From positions 1-6,897 of the forward strand of contig JAFAFN010000582.1 in the NCBI GenBank assembly GCA_023423475.1: 6,897 nucleotides of DNA, given 5' to 3'. Positions 5,303-6,897 of the stretch are shown here, in pieces. Made by a program: the position numbers and the translations under genes. The notes below the pieces were generated by a model. That model was not told the DNA's origin and made no database searches. It worked only from the letters and a program-made list of their open reading frames with translations. Source of the stretch: Actinomycetes bacterium. GTDB taxonomy: Bacteria > Actinomycetota > Acidimicrobiia > Acidimicrobiales > Microtrichaceae. Each line of letters opens with the position of its first letter. The stretch's first letter is position 1.

Positions 5303-5308
5303 AGGCTA
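5303..5308 (-). promoter_or_regulatory. Putative -10 box (TAGCCT) of a leaderless small-protein promoter
   Basis: On the minus strand TAGCCT is followed by exactly six bases and then the ATG at 5296, the same geometry as the glycosylase and antitoxin starts. It falls in the 30-base gap behind the ABC exporter stop. No clear -35 is visible, and the would-be -35 lies inside the exporter coding region. Confidence 0.45.
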
Positions 5309-5326
5309 CCGGGACGACCCGCGGGA

Positions 5327-6897
5327 TCAGGCGGCGCGGGTGTTGCCGATCCACGACTCGTAGAGGCGGCCGTAGACGCCGCCCTCGGCCACGAGCTCGT
5401 CGTGGGAGCCGAACTGCACGATCTGCCCGGCGTCGAACACCACCACCAGGTCGGCGGCCTCGGCGGTCGACAGCCGGTGTGCGATCGACACCGTGGTGCG
5501 CCCCTCCGCGAGGCGGGCCAACGCCACCGCCAGGGCTCGTTCGGTCTCCGGATCGACGGCGCTCGTCGCCTCGTCGAGGATCAGCAGACCAGGATCGGCG
5601 AGCTGCGCGCGGGCCAGGGCGACGAGCTGACGCTCCCCGACCGACAGCGCGTCACCGCGTTCGCCGACCTCGGTCACCAGGCCGTCGGGAAGGCCGTCGA
5701 CCCACCAGTCCAGCTCGAGCGCTCGGAACGCCGCCGCGACGTCCTCGTCGGTCGCACCGTCACGGCCGTACTTCACGTTGTCGGCGATGGTCGTCTCGAA
5801 CAGGAAGCCGTCCTGGGGGACCAGCCGGATCGCGGTCGACCGAGAGCCCGGAGCCACCTCTCGCAGGTCGGTGCCGCCCACGACGATCGCGCCGGAGGTC
5901 GGATCCGCCAGGCGGGACAGCAGCTTGGCGAGCGTCGTCTTGCCCGACCCGGTCTCGCCGACGATCGCGACGTTCACCCCGGCCGGCAGCACGAGGTCGA
6001 CGTCACGGAGGACCGGGTGGCCCGCTTCGTACTCGAACTCGACGTGCTCGACTCGCACCTCGAGCGCACCGGTGGCGAGCTCGACGCCGGGGTCGGGCTC
6101 GACCACATCGATCGGCTCGTCCAACAGGTTGAGGATCTTGTACCACCCCGCGAGGGCGGTCTGGGTCTGGTCGAGCACCTCGCCGATCTCGGCGACCGGC
6201 TGCACGATCATGTTCGCCAGGAACACCACGGCGATGAGCGTCGCCGCCGACAGCCCCCACTCCGGTCCCCACCACACGCCGACGCCGACGACCGCGGCCA
6301 ACGTGAGCCCGCTGAAGATGTCCGAGACCGGGAACATGATGGCGAAGTAGAACCTGGCGCGCAGCTGGCTGCGGTACTGCCGGTCGATCGCGCCGTTGAG
6401 TCGCCGCCGGGCGGACGGCACGTTGGCGTAGGCACGGATGACACGGATGCCGGTCACCGTCTCGCTGATCTCCGACAGCGTGTCCGAGACCCGGGTCCGC
6501 AGATCGTCGTAGGCGTGCAGCTGACGCTTCTGCACCAGCTTCATCACCGGCACGATCGGCGAGATCACCAGCAGCGTCACCAGCGCGAGCTGCCAGCTGT
6601 AGATCGCGATGACGACGAGGGACACGAAGATGATCGTGAGGTTCACGATCCAGCTGACCGCACCCCACGACGCGAACTGGGCGAGCGTCTCGATGTCGGA
6701 GGTGACGCGGGCGACGAGCACGCCGCGCTTCGACTCGTTGTGGTGCGCCATGCTCAGCCGGTGCACGTGGGAGAACGCCCGGGTGCGCAGCCCGTAGATC
6801 ACGTTCTCGGCGGTGCGCATCACGCGCATGTAGGTGAAGCGGTTCAGCACCGCGAGCGCCATCATCGCGACCGCTGCGGCGGCGCCGGCGCCCAGCA
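5327..6897 (-). CDS. ABC exporter, fused permease-ATPase (lacks N-terminus, runs off right edge)
   Basis: This is the C-terminal 523 residues or so of a half-size ABC exporter with a membrane domain fused to its ATPase; the N-terminus lies outside the window. The visible permease part has hydrophobic helices such as WIVNLTIIFVSLVVIAIYSW, LALVTLLVISPIVPVM and LTLAAVVGVGVWW, joined by the intracellular loops usual for this fold (GVLVARVTSDIETL). In the ATPase are Walker A GETGSGKTT (5934-5960), a Q-loop in LVPQDGFLFETTI, the signature as LSVGERQ (5627-5647) in place of LSGGQ, Walker B LLILDEATSAVD (5552-5587) with the catalytic Glu, and the H-loop His of IAHRLS (5477-5479). All ATP-binding elements are present, so it should be active as a homodimer or with a partner half-transporter. 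The substrate (lipid, drug or peptide) cannot be told from this part. The methionine pair near 6865 is internal, not a start. Confidence 0.95.
   Translation of the reverse strand, partial: LGAGAAAAVAMMALAVLNRFTYMRVMRTAENVIYGLRTRAFSHVHRLSMAHHNESKRGVLVARVTSDIETLAQFASWGAVSWIVNLTIIFVSLVVIAIYSWQLALVTLLVISPIVPVMKLVQKRQLHAYDDLRTRVSDTLSEISETVTGIRVIRAYANVPSARRRLNGAIDRQYRSQLRARFYFAIMFPVSDIFSGLTLAAVVGVGVWWGPEWGLSAATLIAVVFLANMIVQPVAEIGEVLDQTQTALAGWYKILNLLDEPIDVVEPDPGVELATGALEVRVEHVEFEYEAGHPVLRDVDLVLPAGVNVAIVGETGSGKTTLAKLLSRLADPTSGAIVVGGTDLREVAPGSRSTAIRLVPQDGFLFETTIADNVKYGRDGATDEDVAAAFRALELDWWVDGLPDGLVTEVGERGDALSVGERQLVALARAQLADPGLLILDEATSAVDPETERALAVALARLAEGRTTVSIAHRLSTAEAADLVVVFDAGQIVQFGSHDELVAEGGVYGRLYESWIGNTRAA

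Noticed and set aside
1..6897. tRNA, rRNA, riboswitch or insertion sequence
   Set aside because: No tRNA-like cloverleaf, rRNA-like conserved block, transposase frame or terminal inverted repeats with target duplication were recognised on either strand.

Overview
The window is a GC-rich chromosomal segment that reads like an actinobacterium. Support for this comes from the high GC, GTG/TTG starts, an actinobacterial-type Fpg-like glycosylase with a C-terminal tail, and promoters whose -10 box sits directly in front of the start codon, as in leaderless transcripts. A choice-of-anchor/parallel-beta-helix type protein tail would fit Acidimicrobiia, but the lineage is an inference.

Layout. Bases 1-371 (minus) hold the N-terminal part of a PP2C-type Ser/Thr phosphatase that runs off the left edge. 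A 153-bp divergent spacer leads to an Fpg/Nei-like DNA glycosylase (525-1376, plus). A complete type II toxin-antitoxin pair follows: a Phd/YefM-like antitoxin (1442-1696) and a PIN-domain VapC-like toxin (1693-2094), overlapping by 4 bp. The toxin converges on a malate dehydrogenase gene (2312-3301, minus). Between them lies a tandem array of about four 41-42-bp hairpin units (2119-2278), ending in a 17-bp-arm perfect stem-loop that can act as the terminator of the malate dehydrogenase gene. Further right, all on the minus strand, are a TesB-like double-hotdog thioesterase (3414-4277), a probably 5'-truncated remnant of a secreted beta-helix-type protein (4309-5013), a 67-residue two-helix membrane protein (5093-5296), and a fused permease/ATPase ABC exporter (5327 to beyond the right edge).

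How it fits together. Most of this is ordinary housekeeping: central carbon metabolism, DNA repair, acyl-CoA hydrolysis, export and signalling. These genes show no sign of forming one pathway. The accessory elements are the vapBC-type module, the hairpin array beside it and the truncated surface-protein gene. I see no convincing new multi-gene system. The most unusual structure is the tandem hairpin array at the toxin/malate dehydrogenase convergence point. A secondary observation is that three genes share the same TANNNT-N6-ATG start architecture.
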